A program made the translations under genes and the position numbers. From positions 62,001 through 126,000 of the forward strand of contig NZ_ARXV01000008.1 in assembly GCF_000756665.1 (NCBI RefSeq): DNA of 64,000 nucleotides, in the 5' to 3' direction. Every line of letters starts with the position of its first letter. The first letter of the stretch is position 1. This document shows positions 1 through 9,336 of the stretch, in pieces. Origin of the DNA: Alcanivorax nanhaiticus (GTDB lineage Bacteria; Pseudomonadota; Gammaproteobacteria; Pseudomonadales; Alcanivoracaceae). The notes beneath the pieces were generated by a model, which saw only the letters and a program-made list of their open reading frames with translations, was not told where the DNA came from and searched no databases.

Positions 1-1260
1 ACCGGGTTGGAGATCAGCTCCCAGACCCACCTGCCACGCCTGGCCGAGGCCCGTTATTACGGCCGTACCTGGCAGGTGCTGGGGAGGATGCAATCCTGGC
101 AGACCATCGACCCCACCCTGGCCGATGAAGACCTGCCCTACCGCCGCCTGCCCCAATTGCAGCTTTCCGGCGATCCCACCCTGTATGGGCCGTTAAAGGG
201 GCTCTGGCTCTCGGATTTCACCGCCTTCGACCGCAGCAGTACCGATGACAGCGGCAAGGCAACGGGACTGCGCGGCCATATGGCCCCTGCGCTCAGCCTG
301 CGTATGCAGAATACCTGGGGCTATCTGGAACCCCGTGGCCGCGTCTACCACACCCGTTATCAGCTGGACGACGTGCCCGCAGGTGAAGAAGAAAGCCCGG
401 AACTGACTACCTGGGGCGCCAGCGTGGATACCGGCCTGACCTTCGAGCGCCCGGGCAACTGGTTCGGTACCAGTTACACCCAGACCCTGGAGCCGCGCCT
501 GTTTTTCAACAAGGTAGCCTATGAAGATCAGAGCGAGCTGCCCAACTTCGACAGCCGCGAGCTGACCTTCTCCTATAATGCCCTGTTTCGCGAAAACCGC
601 TTTATCGGCTATGACCGGATTGGTGATGAGGAGAAGCTGGCCCTCGGTCTGACCAGCCGCTTCCTGCATGACGCCTCCGGGCGTGAACAACTCCGTCTGC
701 GGGTAGCCCAGGGTTTCTATTTCGATGACCGCAGGGTACTGACAGACGACCCTCTGGAAGACCCCACCGATGACCAGACCCCGCTGGTGGGGGACGCCCG
801 GTGGAACTTTGCCAGCGATTGGTACCTCTACACTGAAGCGCAGTGGGATCTGGAAGAGAATGAGCGCGAGCGCTCCAATTTCCAGATTGGCTACAACGAT
901 CGCGAGCGGCGGGTGTTCAACGTGGGCTACCATGACCGCCCCGCCGACGATATTCAGGAATCGGAGATCAGCGCGATTCTTCCGGTCCACCGGCACTGGC
1001 GCGTAGTCGGCCGCTGGATGTATGACCTGGAAAACAAACGCACACTGGAAACCATGGCCGGTGCGGAATACCGCAACTGCTGCTGGAAACTGCGCCTGCT
1101 TAGCCAGCGCGAGCTCACCGATGAAGACGGTGACGGCGATCTGGAAGGCGACAGTACTATCTGGTTCCAGATTCAGATGATTGGCCTGGGTGGCTTTGGC
1201 GGGCAGGTGGATTCCCTGCTGGAACGCAGCATCCCGGGATACAGGAGAGAATATGAATAA
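1..1260 (+). CDS. lptD: LPS-assembly outer-membrane protein LptD, C-terminal part
   Basis: The frame is open from the left edge, so the N-terminus lies outside the window and only about 419 C-terminal codons are present; family members are usually 750-900 residues. LptD is the outer-membrane beta-barrel that, with LptE, inserts lipopolysaccharide into the outer leaflet. The visible part is a run of amphipathic strands rich in aromatic residues and arginine, and near the end a YRNCCWKLRL segment holds the adjacent cysteine pair that in this family forms disulfides with N-terminal cysteines. The stop codon overlaps the surA start by 8 bp, the usual lptD-surA coupling. Identity is firm from the sequence style, the Cys pair and the neighbours. 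Confidence 0.93.
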   Translation, partial: TGLEISSQTHLPRLAEARYYGRTWQVLGRMQSWQTIDPTLADEDLPYRRLPQLQLSGDPTLYGPLKGLWLSDFTAFDRSSTDDSGKATGLRGHMAPALSLRMQNTWGYLEPRGRVYHTRYQLDDVPAGEEESPELTTWGASVDTGLTFERPGNWFGTSYTQTLEPRLFFNKVAYEDQSELPNFDSRELTFSYNALFRENRFIGYDRIGDEEKLALGLTSRFLHDASGREQLRLRVAQGFYFDDRRVLTDDPLEDPTDDQTPLVGDARWNFASDWYLYTEAQWDLEENERERSNFQIGYNDRERRVFNVGYHDRPADDIQESEISAILPVHRHWRVVGRWMYDLENKRTLETMAGAEYRNCCWKLRLLSQRELTDEDGDGDLEGDSTIWFQIQMIGLGGFGGQVDSLLERSIPGYRREYE

Positions 1261-2578
1261 CGGAACGCTGCCCGCTTCACGCAGCACGCTTCACACTCGC
1301 CCCCTGCGGGGCCTGTTGATGATTGTCGCTCTGTGCCTGCCATTGCTGGGCCAGGCCAAAGTGGAGATGCTCGACCGGATTGTGGCGGTGGTGAACGATG
1401 GCGCCATCATGGCCAGTGAGCTGGATGAGCGCATCAATATGATTGCGCTGCAATTCCAGGAAAAAGGCCAGCAGCTGCCTCCCCCGGCGATTATGCGCGA
1501 GCAGGTCTTGGACCGGATGATTCTGGAACGCCTGCAGCTGCAACTGGCCAAACGGGGCGGCATCAAGGTGGACGAGGCCTCCCTGAACCAGGCCCTGGCC
1601 GGCATCGCACGGCAGAACAACATGACCCTGGAAGGCTTCGCCGATGCCCTGCAGCAAGACGGCTATGACTGGCCCCAGTTTCGCGAGCAGATCCGTGAAG
1701 ACATGATCATCTCACGCCTGCAGCAGCGCAGTGTGGCGTCCCGGATTCGGGTTACCGACCGGGAAGTGAACCGCTTCCTGGAATCGGAAATGGGCAAGCA
1801 GATGTTCGAGGAAGATTTTCACCTCGGCCATATTCTGGTGCGTGTGCCTGCCGGAGCCAGCCCGGAAGAAGTGCAAGCGGCCACCAGCAAGACCAACGAT
1901 ATCGAGACGCGTCTGAAACAGGGCGAAGATTTCAACCAACTGGCCACCTCGCTTTCCGATGGTCCCAAAGCCCTTGAAGGCGGCGATCTCGGATGGCGGC
2001 CGGCCGCTCAATGGCCCACCCTGTTCTCTGAAGCGGCACTGGGCCTTGAAAAAGGCGAGATTTCTGCTCCCATCCGCTCTGGTGCCGGCTTCCATATTCT
2101 CAAAATGATGGATCGCCGTGGCGGAGCCGAGAAAGTGGTCACCCAGTATCAGGTACGCCATATCCTGATTAAATCGGACGCCCTCACCAGCAGCGAGCAA
2201 GCCCAGCAACAGGCCACCCGCCTGCATGATGAGATTGCCGATGGCAGCGCCAACTTCGCCACCCTGGCGGCCGAATATTCCGATGACCCAGGCAGCGCCC
2301 GTAATGGCGGCGAACTGGGCTGGGTCAGCCGTGGCGAGATGGTCCCCGAATTCGAGGAAATGATGCTCAACACCCCGCAGGGTGAGCTATCGCCAGTGTT
2401 CGAAACCCAGTTTGGCTGGCATTTCCTGCGCGTGGACGCCATGCGTGACGCGGACATGAGTGAAGAATTCCGCCGCATGCAGGCCATGCAGGCCCTGCAG
2501 AAACGCCGCTTCGAGGAAGAGCTGGAAACCTGGGTACAGGAACAGCGCAGCGAAGCCTATGTGGATATCAGGCTGTGA
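1253..2578 (+). CDS. surA: Periplasmic chaperone / peptidyl-prolyl isomerase SurA
   Basis: SurA escorts unfolded beta-barrel proteins to the BAM complex. The start is the ATG at 1253, behind AGGAGA and inside the end of lptD, giving 441 residues, close to the family norm. A hydrophobic signal segment (about residues 21-33) precedes an N-terminal chaperone domain and two parvulin domains, around residues 175-275 and 290-385, each with the typical HILV/HILI start and GGDLGW or GGELGW motif. The n-region of the signal peptide is unusually long (about 20 residues) and is encoded by a run of imperfect 7-bp repeats at 1273-1300. It sits between lptD and pdxA and shares its target class with LptD, an outer-membrane barrel. 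Confidence 0.96.
   Translation: MNNGTLPASRSTLHTRPLRGLLMIVALCLPLLGQAKVEMLDRIVAVVNDGAIMASELDERINMIALQFQEKGQQLPPPAIMREQVLDRMILERLQLQLAKRGGIKVDEASLNQALAGIARQNNMTLEGFADALQQDGYDWPQFREQIREDMIISRLQQRSVASRIRVTDREVNRFLESEMGKQMFEEDFHLGHILVRVPAGASPEEVQAATSKTNDIETRLKQGEDFNQLATSLSDGPKALEGGDLGWRPAAQWPTLFSEAALGLEKGEISAPIRSGAGFHILKMMDRRGGAEKVVTQYQVRHILIKSDALTSSEQAQQQATRLHDEIADGSANFATLAAEYSDDPGSARNGGELGWVSRGEMVPEFEEMMLNTPQGELSPVFETQFGWHFLRVDAMRDADMSEEFRRMQAMQALQKRRFEEELETWVQEQRSEAYVDIRL
1273..1300 (+). repeat. Four imperfect heptamers inside the surA signal-peptide region
   Basis: Four consecutive 7-bp units can be read here; the first and third are both CGCTTCA and the second is CGCAGCA. They encode part of the extended n-region of SurA. 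The same CGCTTCA/CGCAGCA vocabulary appears, inverted, in the heptamer run at 48532-48559, which supports a shared element family rather than chance. Confidence 0.6.
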
Positions 2579-2584
2579 TGCTGA

Positions 2585-2612
2585 CAAGCCACATACAACA
2601 CGCAACACTCCA
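2585..2612. repeat. Single-arm heptamer repeat between surA and pdxA
   Basis: Four 7-bp units (for example CATACAA then CACGCAA) start 6 bp after the surA stop and fill most of the 47-bp gap to pdxA. Only one arm is visible; no inverted partner lies nearby. It resembles the run at 4830-4857. Confidence 0.5.
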
Positions 2613-2625
2613 CGGGTAACCCGCC

Positions 2626-3627
2626 ATGCTTTCCCCTGTTGCGGTGACTTGTGGCGATCCGGCCGGTATTGGTCCGGATCTGGTGCTGAGCCTGCCGACC
2701 ACCTTCCCTGGCAAGCCGTTGGTGGCCATTGGCGATCACCAGGTGCTCACACAACGTGCCACCCAGCTTGGGCTTAGCGTCACGCTGGCCAACTGGAAAC
2801 CCGGCCAGCCTGTTCCTTCTGGCAGCCTTGCAGTGTGGGACACCCCGGCAGGAGCCCCGGTGACCGCTGGCCAGCCGGACCCGACCACCGCTGAAGGCAC
2901 CGTGACCATGCTCAAGCGTGCCGCCCAAGGCTGTCTGGATGGCACCTTTTCCGCCATGGTCACCGCGCCGGTCGCGAAGAATATTATCTGTGACGGCGCG
3001 GACCCGGCCTTCACCGGCCACACCGAGTTTCTGGCAGAACAGGCCGGCGTGGATCAAGTGGTGATGATGCTGACAGCCTCACCCGGTGGCGAGCCACTCC
3101 GCGTGGCCCTGGCGACCACTCACCTTCCCCTGGGCCAGGTGCCGGCGGCCATCACCGCAGACAGCCTGATCCGCACCCTGACCATCCTGCGCGACGATCT
3201 GGTCAGCAAGTACCGCATTGCCACCCCGCGCATCATGGTGCTGGGGCTGAACCCCCATGCCGGCGAAGGCGGGCATCTGGGCCGGGAAGAACTGGATGTG
3301 ATTATTCCCACCCTGGAGCGGTTGCGTGGGCAGGGCTTTGATCTCACCGGCCCGCTCCCCGCCGACACCGCCTTTCAGCCCCATCTGCTGGCGCAGCACG
3401 ACGCCGTGCTGGCCATGTACCACGATCAGGGACTCCCGGTGCTCAAGTACGCCGGTTTCGGCGAAGCCATCAACATCACTCTGGGGCTGCCCTTTATTCG
3501 CACCTCGGTAGACCACGGCACCGCTTTCGAGCTGGCTGGCACAGGCAAGGCCAAGGCCGGCAGCCTGATCGCCGCCACCCGTCTGGCACTGGATCTGGCC
3601 GCCCCACAGGACTCACAAGATGACTGA
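2626..3627 (+). CDS. pdxA: 4-hydroxythreonine-4-phosphate dehydrogenase PdxA
   Basis: PdxA oxidises 4-phosphohydroxy-L-threonine in pyridoxal 5-phosphate synthesis. The 333-residue product begins with the family's CGDPAGIGP motif and carries the metal-binding histidines in GHTEF (H132), NPHAGEGG and MYHDQGLP, followed by the SVDHGTAFELAG segment. The length is normal. Its stop overlaps the rsmA start by 8 bp (ATG at 3620), so the two are translationally linked, as in many gammaproteobacteria where pdxA sits between surA and rsmA. Confidence 0.96.
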   Translation: MLSPVAVTCGDPAGIGPDLVLSLPTTFPGKPLVAIGDHQVLTQRATQLGLSVTLANWKPGQPVPSGSLAVWDTPAGAPVTAGQPDPTTAEGTVTMLKRAAQGCLDGTFSAMVTAPVAKNIICDGADPAFTGHTEFLAEQAGVDQVVMMLTASPGGEPLRVALATTHLPLGQVPAAITADSLIRTLTILRDDLVSKYRIATPRIMVLGLNPHAGEGGHLGREELDVIIPTLERLRGQGFDLTGPLPADTAFQPHLLAQHDAVLAMYHDQGLPVLKYAGFGEAINITLGLPFIRTSVDHGTAFELAGTGKAKAGSLIAATRLALDLAAPQDSQDD

Positions 3628-4408
3628 ACATCGCACCCGCAAACGCTTCGGCCAGCATTTCCTGCACGACCGCAATCTGGTGGATCGCATGATCCGCACG
3701 CTGGGGTTGCAACAGGGAGACACGCTGGTCGAAATCGGTCCCGGGCGAGGCGCCCTGACCTACCCGCTGCTGGAGGAAATCCCCCACTTGCATGTGGTGG
3801 AACTGGATCGTGATCTGATCACCCTGCTGCGCCAGGAAAACACCCCGGATCGGCTCACCATTCACGAGTCCGATGCACTGAAATTCGATTTCCGCAGTCT
3901 CAAGCCAGCGGACAAGCCCCTGCGGGTGATCGGCAACCTGCCGTACAATATTTCCACCCCGCTGATCTTCCACCTGCTGGCCCAATCAGACGCCATCAGC
4001 GACATGACTTTCATGTTGCAGAAAGAAGTGGTGGATCGACTTACCGCCAGCCCCGGTACCCGTGACTGGGGCCGTCTGTCGATCATGGTCCAATACCACT
4101 GCCAGGCGGATTACCTGTTTTTTGTGCCCCCCGGCGCATTCAGCCCCCCACCCAAGGTGGATTCTGCGGTGGTGCGACTGATTCCCCATGCCAGCCCGCC
4201 CCACCCCGCTGACGACGAAGACCATCTTCGCCGCCTGGTTGCCCAGGCGTTCACGCAACGGCGCAAGGCGATCCGCAATAGTTTAAAATCCATGGTGAGT
4301 CTTGAGCAGTTCGAACAAGCCGGCATTGATGCCGGCCTGCGTCCGGATCAGCTCAGCGTGGCCGACTACGTCGCACTGGCCAATATCAGCCGCCCCGAGG
4401 GCGAGTAA
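3620..4408 (+). CDS. rsmA: 16S rRNA dimethyladenosine transferase RsmA (KsgA)
   Basis: This cytoplasmic SAM-dependent enzyme dimethylates the two adjacent adenosines in the 3-prime terminal hairpin of 16S rRNA, late in small-subunit assembly. Motifs in the 262-residue protein: the N-terminal RFGQHFLHD, the SAM-binding VEIGPGRGALT (about residues 38-48) and the catalytic NLPYNIS (about 110-116). The C-terminal helical domain is complete. It overlaps pdxA and is followed by apaG after 28 bp, matching the conserved pdxA-rsmA-apaG-apaH order. Confidence 0.96.
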   Translation: MTEHRTRKRFGQHFLHDRNLVDRMIRTLGLQQGDTLVEIGPGRGALTYPLLEEIPHLHVVELDRDLITLLRQENTPDRLTIHESDALKFDFRSLKPADKPLRVIGNLPYNISTPLIFHLLAQSDAISDMTFMLQKEVVDRLTASPGTRDWGRLSIMVQYHCQADYLFFVPPGAFSPPPKVDSAVVRLIPHASPPHPADDEDHLRRLVAQAFTQRRKAIRNSLKSMVSLEQFEQAGIDAGLRPDQLSVADYVALANISRPEGE

Positions 4409-4436
4409 TGACACCAACAAGGGAGACACAACGCGC

Positions 4437-4823
4437 ATGACCACCCCCGACCCACGCCACAATATCCGGGTCACCGTGGCCACTGAATACCTTGCCGATC
4501 AAAGCGATGAGGCAGGTCAGCGCTGGGTGTTTGCCTATCACATCACCATTCGCAACGAAGGCAGTGTCAGCGCCCGTCTGCTCACCCGTCACTGGGTGAT
4601 CACCGATGGTGAAGAACGGGTGCAGGAAGTCCACGGGGAAGGCGTGATCGGTGAGCAACCCCACATCGCCCCCGGGCAGACGTTCGAATATACCAGCGGC
4701 GCCATCCTGGAAACCGAAGTGGGCAGCATGCGCGGCAGTTATCAGATGATCGGCGAAGATGGCATTCATTTTGACGCAGAAATCCCGGCTTTCACCCTTG
4801 CCCCGCCCCATGCATTGCACTAA
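4437..4823 (+). CDS. apaG: ApaG domain protein
   Basis: ApaG is a small immunoglobulin-fold protein of poorly defined role, almost always linked to apaH. I chose the ATG at 4437, behind GGGAGAC, giving 128 residues; the frame is open further upstream but that part overlaps rsmA and does not look like ApaG. Family marks are VFAYHITIRNEG, TRHWVITDG, EVHGEGVIGEQP and the C-terminal GSMRGSYQM. It lies between rsmA and apaH in the same operon. Confidence 0.94.
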   Translation: MTTPDPRHNIRVTVATEYLADQSDEAGQRWVFAYHITIRNEGSVSARLLTRHWVITDGEERVQEVHGEGVIGEQPHIAPGQTFEYTSGAILETEVGSMRGSYQMIGEDGIHFDAEIPAFTLAPPHALH

Positions 4824-4829
4824 ACCCCG

Positions 4830-4857
4830 CACGCAACACGCGGCCTGCAGCACGCTC
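4830..4857. repeat. Single-arm heptamer repeat between apaG and apaH
   Basis: Four 7-bp units such as CACGCAA and CACGCGG begin 6 bp after the apaG stop and run almost to the apaH ribosome-binding site (GGGGAGG). They share the CACGCAA unit with the run after surA. No inverted partner is visible. Confidence 0.5.
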
Positions 4858-4876
4858 ACCACCGGGGAGGCGTGGC

Positions 4877-5683
4877 GTGGCTGATTACGCTATTGGGGAT
4901 CTGCAGGGGTGTCTGGAAGCCTTTGATTGTCTTCTGAAAAAGATCGATTTCAATCCGGATCGGGATCGGCTTTATCTGGCCGGCGATCTGGTCAATCGCG
5001 GCCCTGATTCTCTCGGCACCTTGCGCCGCGTGTACCAGTTAAGAGACAACGTGCAGAGCGTGCTGGGCAACCATGACTTGCACCTGCTTGCGGTGGCCCA
5101 CGGGGCGACCCGCAGCAAACGCAAGGACACCCTGGCTGAGATCCTTGATGCACCAGATCGTGAGGCCCTGCTGGGCTGGTTACGCCGGTGCCCATTACTC
5201 ATTGATCTGCCCTCCCACAATGCCACCCTGACCCATGCTGGCATTCCGCCACTGTGGACACTGGAGCAAGCACGCCGCTACGCCCACGAAGTCGAAACGG
5301 TGCTCAATGACCACCGCTGCGGGGACTACTTTGCCCACATGTATGGCAACCAGCCTGCAGGCTGGGATGAAAGCCTTACCGGGCCAGACCGCTGGCGGGT
5401 CATCACCAACCATTTCACCCGTATGCGCTTTGTGGATAGCAATGGTGCGCTGGACCTGACCACCAAGGGGGAAGCCGATGCGCCCCCCAGCGGCTTTATG
5501 CCCTGGTTCAAACATCCCCACCGCAAGGATACAGATACCCGCCTGCTGTTCGGCCACTGGGCAGCACTGGAGGGGCAAACCGGTATCGAAAAGGTAAACG
5601 CACTCGATACCGGGTGTGTATGGGGCGGAAGCCTTACTGCATTACGGCTGGATGATCTGGCACACATCCACTGCGACTGCTAA
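4877..5683 (+). CDS. apaH: Symmetrical bis(5'-nucleosyl)-tetraphosphatase ApaH
   Basis: ApaH hydrolyses Ap4A to two ADP, limiting alarmone levels and Np4A-type RNA caps. A GTG start at 4877 follows GGGGAGG and gives 268 residues. The metallophosphatase signature is spread over IGDLQGC (GDxQG in place of the more frequent GDxHG), LAGDLVNRGPDS, LGNHDLHLLA and THAGIPP, with the C-terminal LFGHWAALEG. It is the last gene of the lptD-apaH run; the following 280 bp contain no gene. Confidence 0.95.
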   Translation: MADYAIGDLQGCLEAFDCLLKKIDFNPDRDRLYLAGDLVNRGPDSLGTLRRVYQLRDNVQSVLGNHDLHLLAVAHGATRSKRKDTLAEILDAPDREALLGWLRRCPLLIDLPSHNATLTHAGIPPLWTLEQARRYAHEVETVLNDHRCGDYFAHMYGNQPAGWDESLTGPDRWRVITNHFTRMRFVDSNGALDLTTKGEADAPPSGFMPWFKHPHRKDTDTRLLFGHWAALEGQTGIEKVNALDTGCVWGGSLTALRLDDLAHIHCDC

Positions 5684-5965
5684 AAACGTTTTCTCGCCTT
5701 TTCTCGCCAATGACACACCAGCACCAGGCCAATTCCGCGTCTGGCGCGACATCCCTACACTTCATCCTTTTTTTTGCGAAAATGTTTTCGCTTCCCTTTG
5801 ACTTGTTCTGTTGTTTGGTTACATCCTAAAGCTGTACGGTGATACAGACAGGCCTTATCAGCAGCGTACTTTTTCCATTCATTTGCACGTTATTTTCACT
5901 AACAAGGAATCACCCTGAATGTAGTTGAGTTGTGACAATTTTTGGTTCCGCAGGAGGAAGCCGGC
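5684..5965. promoter_or_regulatory. Regulatory spacer upstream of prkA
   Basis: This 282-bp non-coding stretch holds two direct copies of TTTTCTCGCC near 5690-5712, a perfect inverted repeat GCGAAAA/TTTTCGC at 5776-5791 and a possible -35 TTGACT at 5798-5803 without a convincing -10. The enterobacterial relatives yeaG-yeaH are under stress and nitrogen-starvation sigma factors; I looked for a sigma-54 -24/-12 element and did not find one. It probably carries the trio's promoter, but I cannot place it. Confidence 0.35.
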
Positions 5966-7888
5966 ATGAGCATTATCCGCCACTACCAGGACCGTTTCGA
6001 TGCGACGCAGCAGGAAGAAATGTCGCTGGAGGAATACCTGGATTTGTGCAAACGCGACCCCAGCGCCTACGCCACTGCACCCGAGCGTATGTTGATGGCC
6101 ATTGGCGAACCGGAAATGGTCGACACTTCGCAAGACCCGCGCATGTCACGCATCTTCTCCAACAAGGTGATTCGCCGTTACCCCGCCTTCGATGAGTTTT
6201 ACGGCCTCGAAGAAGTCATCGAAAACATCGTCAGTTATTTCCGTCATGCCGCTCAAGGCCTGGAAGAGAAGAAACAGATCCTTTATCTGCTTGGCCCGGT
6301 TGGTGGCGGGAAATCATCACTGGCTGAAAAACTGAAAGCCCTGATGCAGAAAGTCCCCTTCTATGCCCTCAAGGGATCACCGGTAAACGACTCTCCCCTT
6401 TCCCTGTTTGACGCAGAGGAAGATGGGCCGATCCTGGAAGAGGAATACGGCATCCCGCGACGCTATATCCGCACCATCATGTCTCCGTGGGCAGTAAAAC
6501 GGCTTAACGAATTCGGCGGTGATCTCAGCCAGTTCCGGGTTGTGAAACGCTACCCGTCTATCCTTGATCAAATTGCTGTGGCCAAAACCGAACCCGGTGA
6601 CGAAAACAACCAGGATATTTCTGCACTGGTCGGCAAGGTGGATATCCGCAAGCTGGAAGATTTCGCCCAGGATGACCCCGACGCCTATGCTTACTCTGGC
6701 GGTCTGTGCCGAGCTAACCAGGGCATCCTGGAATTTGTAGAAATGTTCAAGGCGCCTATCAAGGTTCTGCACCCCTTGTTGACCGCCACCCAGGAAGGCA
6801 ACTACAACGGCACCGAACACCTTGGTGCCATCCCCTATGACGGCATTGTGCTGGCCCACTCCAACGAAGCCGAGTGGCATACCTTCAGGAACAACAAGAA
6901 CAACGAAGCCTTTATCGACCGGGTCTATATCGTCAAGGTGCCCTACTGCCTGCGCGTCACAGAAGAGGTACTGATCTATGACAAGCTGTTGAGAAACTCC
7001 AGCTTGCGTGATGCCCAATGTGCGCCGGATACCCTGCACATGCTGGCCCAGTTCTCCATTCTTACTCGCCTCAAGGAGCCGGAAAATTCCAGCATCTATT
7101 CCAAGATGCGGGTGTACGATGGCGAGAATCTGAAAGATGTGGACCCCCACGCCAAGTCAATGCAGGAATACCGGGATATGGCAGGGGTGGATGAAGGCAT
7201 GAACGGGCTCTCTACGCGCTTTGCCTTCAAAATTCTTTCCAAGGTTTTCAACTATGATCATGCCGAAGTGGCGGCCAACCCGGTACATCTGATCCATGTG
7301 CTCGAGCAGCGCATCGAACAGGAACAGTTCCCCCAGGAACGCTCCGATCAGTACCGTCGGTTTATCAAGGAATATCTGGTCCCACGTTACGTCGAGTTTA
7401 TTGGCAAGGAAATTCAGACCGCTTACCTGGAATCCTATTCCGAGTACGGCCAGAACATTTTCGACCGTTATGTGACCTACGCCGACTTCTGGATCCAGGA
7501 TCAGGAATTCCGCGACCCGGATACCGGTGAGATCTTCGATCGTCAGGCGCTGAACGAGGATCTGGAAAAGATCGAAAAGCCAGCAGGCATTTCCAACCCC
7601 AAAGACTTCCGCAACGAAGTGGTCAACTTTGTGCTGCGGGCACGGGCCAATAACCATGGCAAGAACCCGACCTGGCTGAGCTACCAGAAGCTGCGCGACG
7701 TGATTGAGAAGAAAATGTTCTCCAACACAGAAGACCTGCTGCCAGTGATTTCCTTCAATGCCAAGGGCAGCGACGACGACCAGCGCAAGCACAACAACTT
7801 CGTGCAACGCATGGTGTCACGCGGCTATACCGAAAAGCAGGTACGGCTGTTGTCGGAATGGTATCTGCGGGTGAGAAAGGCACAGTAA
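5966..7888 (+). CDS. prkA: PrkA family AAA+ serine protein kinase (YeaG-like)
   Basis: The start is the ATG at 5966 behind CAGGAGGAAG, giving 640 residues, the usual length for PrkA/YeaG. An AAA+ core carries the Walker A GPVGGGKSS at about residue 110, and the C-terminal half is the PrkA kinase-type domain. PrkA proteins are cytoplasmic kinases or AAA proteases linked to starvation, stationary phase and sporulation. Genes for a VWA protein (YeaH) and a SpoVR homologue follow on the same strand, a conserved trio whose members are thought to act together; the molecular role is not settled. A heptamer repeat element fills the gap to yeaH. Confidence 0.95.
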   Translation: MSIIRHYQDRFDATQQEEMSLEEYLDLCKRDPSAYATAPERMLMAIGEPEMVDTSQDPRMSRIFSNKVIRRYPAFDEFYGLEEVIENIVSYFRHAAQGLEEKKQILYLLGPVGGGKSSLAEKLKALMQKVPFYALKGSPVNDSPLSLFDAEEDGPILEEEYGIPRRYIRTIMSPWAVKRLNEFGGDLSQFRVVKRYPSILDQIAVAKTEPGDENNQDISALVGKVDIRKLEDFAQDDPDAYAYSGGLCRANQGILEFVEMFKAPIKVLHPLLTATQEGNYNGTEHLGAIPYDGIVLAHSNEAEWHTFRNNKNNEAFIDRVYIVKVPYCLRVTEEVLIYDKLLRNSSLRDAQCAPDTLHMLAQFSILTRLKEPENSSIYSKMRVYDGENLKDVDPHAKSMQEYRDMAGVDEGMNGLSTRFAFKILSKVFNYDHAEVAANPVHLIHVLEQRIEQEQFPQERSDQYRRFIKEYLVPRYVEFIGKEIQTAYLESYSEYGQNIFDRYVTYADFWIQDQEFRDPDTGEIFDRQALNEDLEKIEKPAGISNPKDFRNEVVNFVLRARANNHGKNPTWLSYQKLRDVIEKKMFSNTEDLLPVISFNAKGSDDDQRKHNNFVQRMVSRGYTEKQVRLLSEWYLRVRKAQ

Positions 7889-8030
7889 CAAGTTGAAAGT
7901 TTCAAGATGCAACGCGGGCAGGCGTGGCAGTTTTTTCGCTTTCCTTGTCCGCACCCATACATAAATCGCGGCGACATAGTCACAGAACCCCGAAACCTGT
8001 CCCGCGTTGAAACTTGCAATTTGAAACTTG
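7889..8030. repeat. Inverted-arm heptamer element, prkA-yeaH gap
   Basis: The left arm (7889-7916) starts directly after the prkA stop and is four 7-bp units, beginning CAAGTTG and ending CAACGCG. The right arm (8003-8030) is the inverted counterpart: read on the minus strand it is also four units, beginning CAAGTTT and ending CAACGCG. The inner ends are extended by two further matching bases (GG). About 86 bp of unrelated sequence separates the arms. The arms could pair in RNA, so the element may affect prkA-yeaH transcript stability. Confidence 0.8.
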
Positions 8031-8052
8031 CCTCTGCTTCCGGAGGAAGCCC

Positions 8053-9336
8053 ATGAGCTACATTATTGACCGTCGCCTGAACGACAAGCACAAGAGCACC
8101 GTCAATCGGCAACGGTTCCTGCGTCGCTATCGCAAACATATTCGTGACGCAGTCAACGATGCCGTCAATCGCCGTTCTATTCAGGACATGGAACAGGGCG
8201 AGCGCATCAGCATTCCCCAGAAGGACCTTTCCGAGCCCATTTTTCACCATGGCCAGGGCGGGCAACGGAGCATTGTGCACCCCGGCAACCGGGAATTTAA
8301 CCAGGGCGACCGCTTCAAGCGCCCGGAAGGCGGTGGCGGCCAGGGCTCAGGTGACGGCGATGCCAGCGACCAGGGCGAAGGAGAAGATGAATTTGCTTTC
8401 CAGATCGACAAGCAGGAGTTTCTCAACTTCCTGTTTGAAGATCTGGAGTTGCCCAATCTGGTGAAACGACACCTGGAAGGTGCCCAGGTCTTCAAGACCC
8501 GCCACGGCGGCATCGTCAGCCAGGGCATGCCGGCCAAGATCAACATCGTCCGTTCCATGCGTCAGGCATCCATGCGCCGGCGCGCCCTGACCGCCGCTAC
8601 CCGCAAGCGTATTCGCGATCTCAAGAACGAACGTGATGCTCTGCTGAAGGAAGACCAATCCCCCCAGCGGCAGGCCAGACTACAGGAACTGGAAGAACTG
8701 ATTCTGAAGCTCGAACGTCGTGTCGAACGCATTCCTTATCTTGATACGCTGGATCTGCGCTTCAATCATCATGTCAAAGAACCCGTTCCTGTTAGCCGTG
8801 CAGTGATGTTCTGCATCATGGATGTGTCCGGCTCCATGAACCAGAACATGAAAGATCTGGCCAAGCGCTTCTTCCTGCTGCTTTACCTTTTCCTGCAGCG
8901 CAACTACGACCAGATCGAAGTGGTCTTCATACGCCACCACACCAGTGCCAAGGAAGTCACTGAAGAGGAGTTTTTCTACTCTCGGGAAACCGGCGGCACC
9001 ATTGTTTCCAGCGCCCTGAAACTGACCCGTGACATTATCAATGAGCGCTACCCGGTGGATCAGTGGAACATCTATGCCGCCCAGGCCTCCGATGGCGACA
9101 ACTGGAATGACGACTCCCCCGCCTGCGCCAAACTGATTGAAGAAGAGCTGCTTCCCAAGCTGCAGTATTTCTCTTATGTGGAAGTCATGCCGCGGGCGCA
9201 TCAGGCACTATGGGATCATTATCAGATGATCATGGAACGCCACCCAGCGGCTTTCTCCATGGCACAGATTGATGAACCGGGAGAGATTTACCCGGTATTC
9301 CGGCGCTTGTTCAAGAAGCGTATGGAGGATGCATGA
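8053..9336 (+). CDS. yeaH: YeaH/YhbH family protein (DUF444, VWA-like)
   Basis: The start is the ATG at 8053 behind CGGAGGAAG (427 residues). The N-terminal part is basic ([21 protein letters not shown]), then comes a glycine-rich linker around residues 85-115 and a C-terminal von Willebrand A-type domain with the MIDAS-like MDVSGSM and a later DGDNW. DUF444 proteins accompany PrkA and SpoVR in most proteobacteria and are linked to stress survival; the activity is unknown. Its stop overlaps the spoVR start (ATGA), so both are probably made together. Confidence 0.93.
   Translation: MSYIIDRRLNDKHKSTVNRQRFLRRYRKHIRDAVNDAVNRRSIQDMEQGERISIPQKDLSEPIFHHGQGGQRSIVHPGNREFNQGDRFKRPEGGGGQGSGDGDASDQGEGEDEFAFQIDKQEFLNFLFEDLELPNLVKRHLEGAQVFKTRHGGIVSQGMPAKINIVRSMRQASMRRRALTAATRKRIRDLKNERDALLKEDQSPQRQARLQELEELILKLERRVERIPYLDTLDLRFNHHVKEPVPVSRAVMFCIMDVSGSMNQNMKDLAKRFFLLLYLFLQRNYDQIEVVFIRHHTSAKEVTEEEFFYSRETGGTIVSSALKLTRDIINERYPVDQWNIYAAQASDGDNWNDDSPACAKLIEEELLPKLQYFSYVEVMPRAHQALWDHYQMIMERHPAAFSMAQIDEPGEIYPVFRRLFKKRMEDA

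Noticed and set aside
193..1287. 364-codon minus-strand frame opposite lptD
   Set aside because: Antisense shadow of lptD with no family features.
5684..5965. Sigma-54 promoter for prkA
   Set aside because: CTGGCGCG near 5739 resembles a -24 element but no TTGC-type -12 element follows at the right distance.
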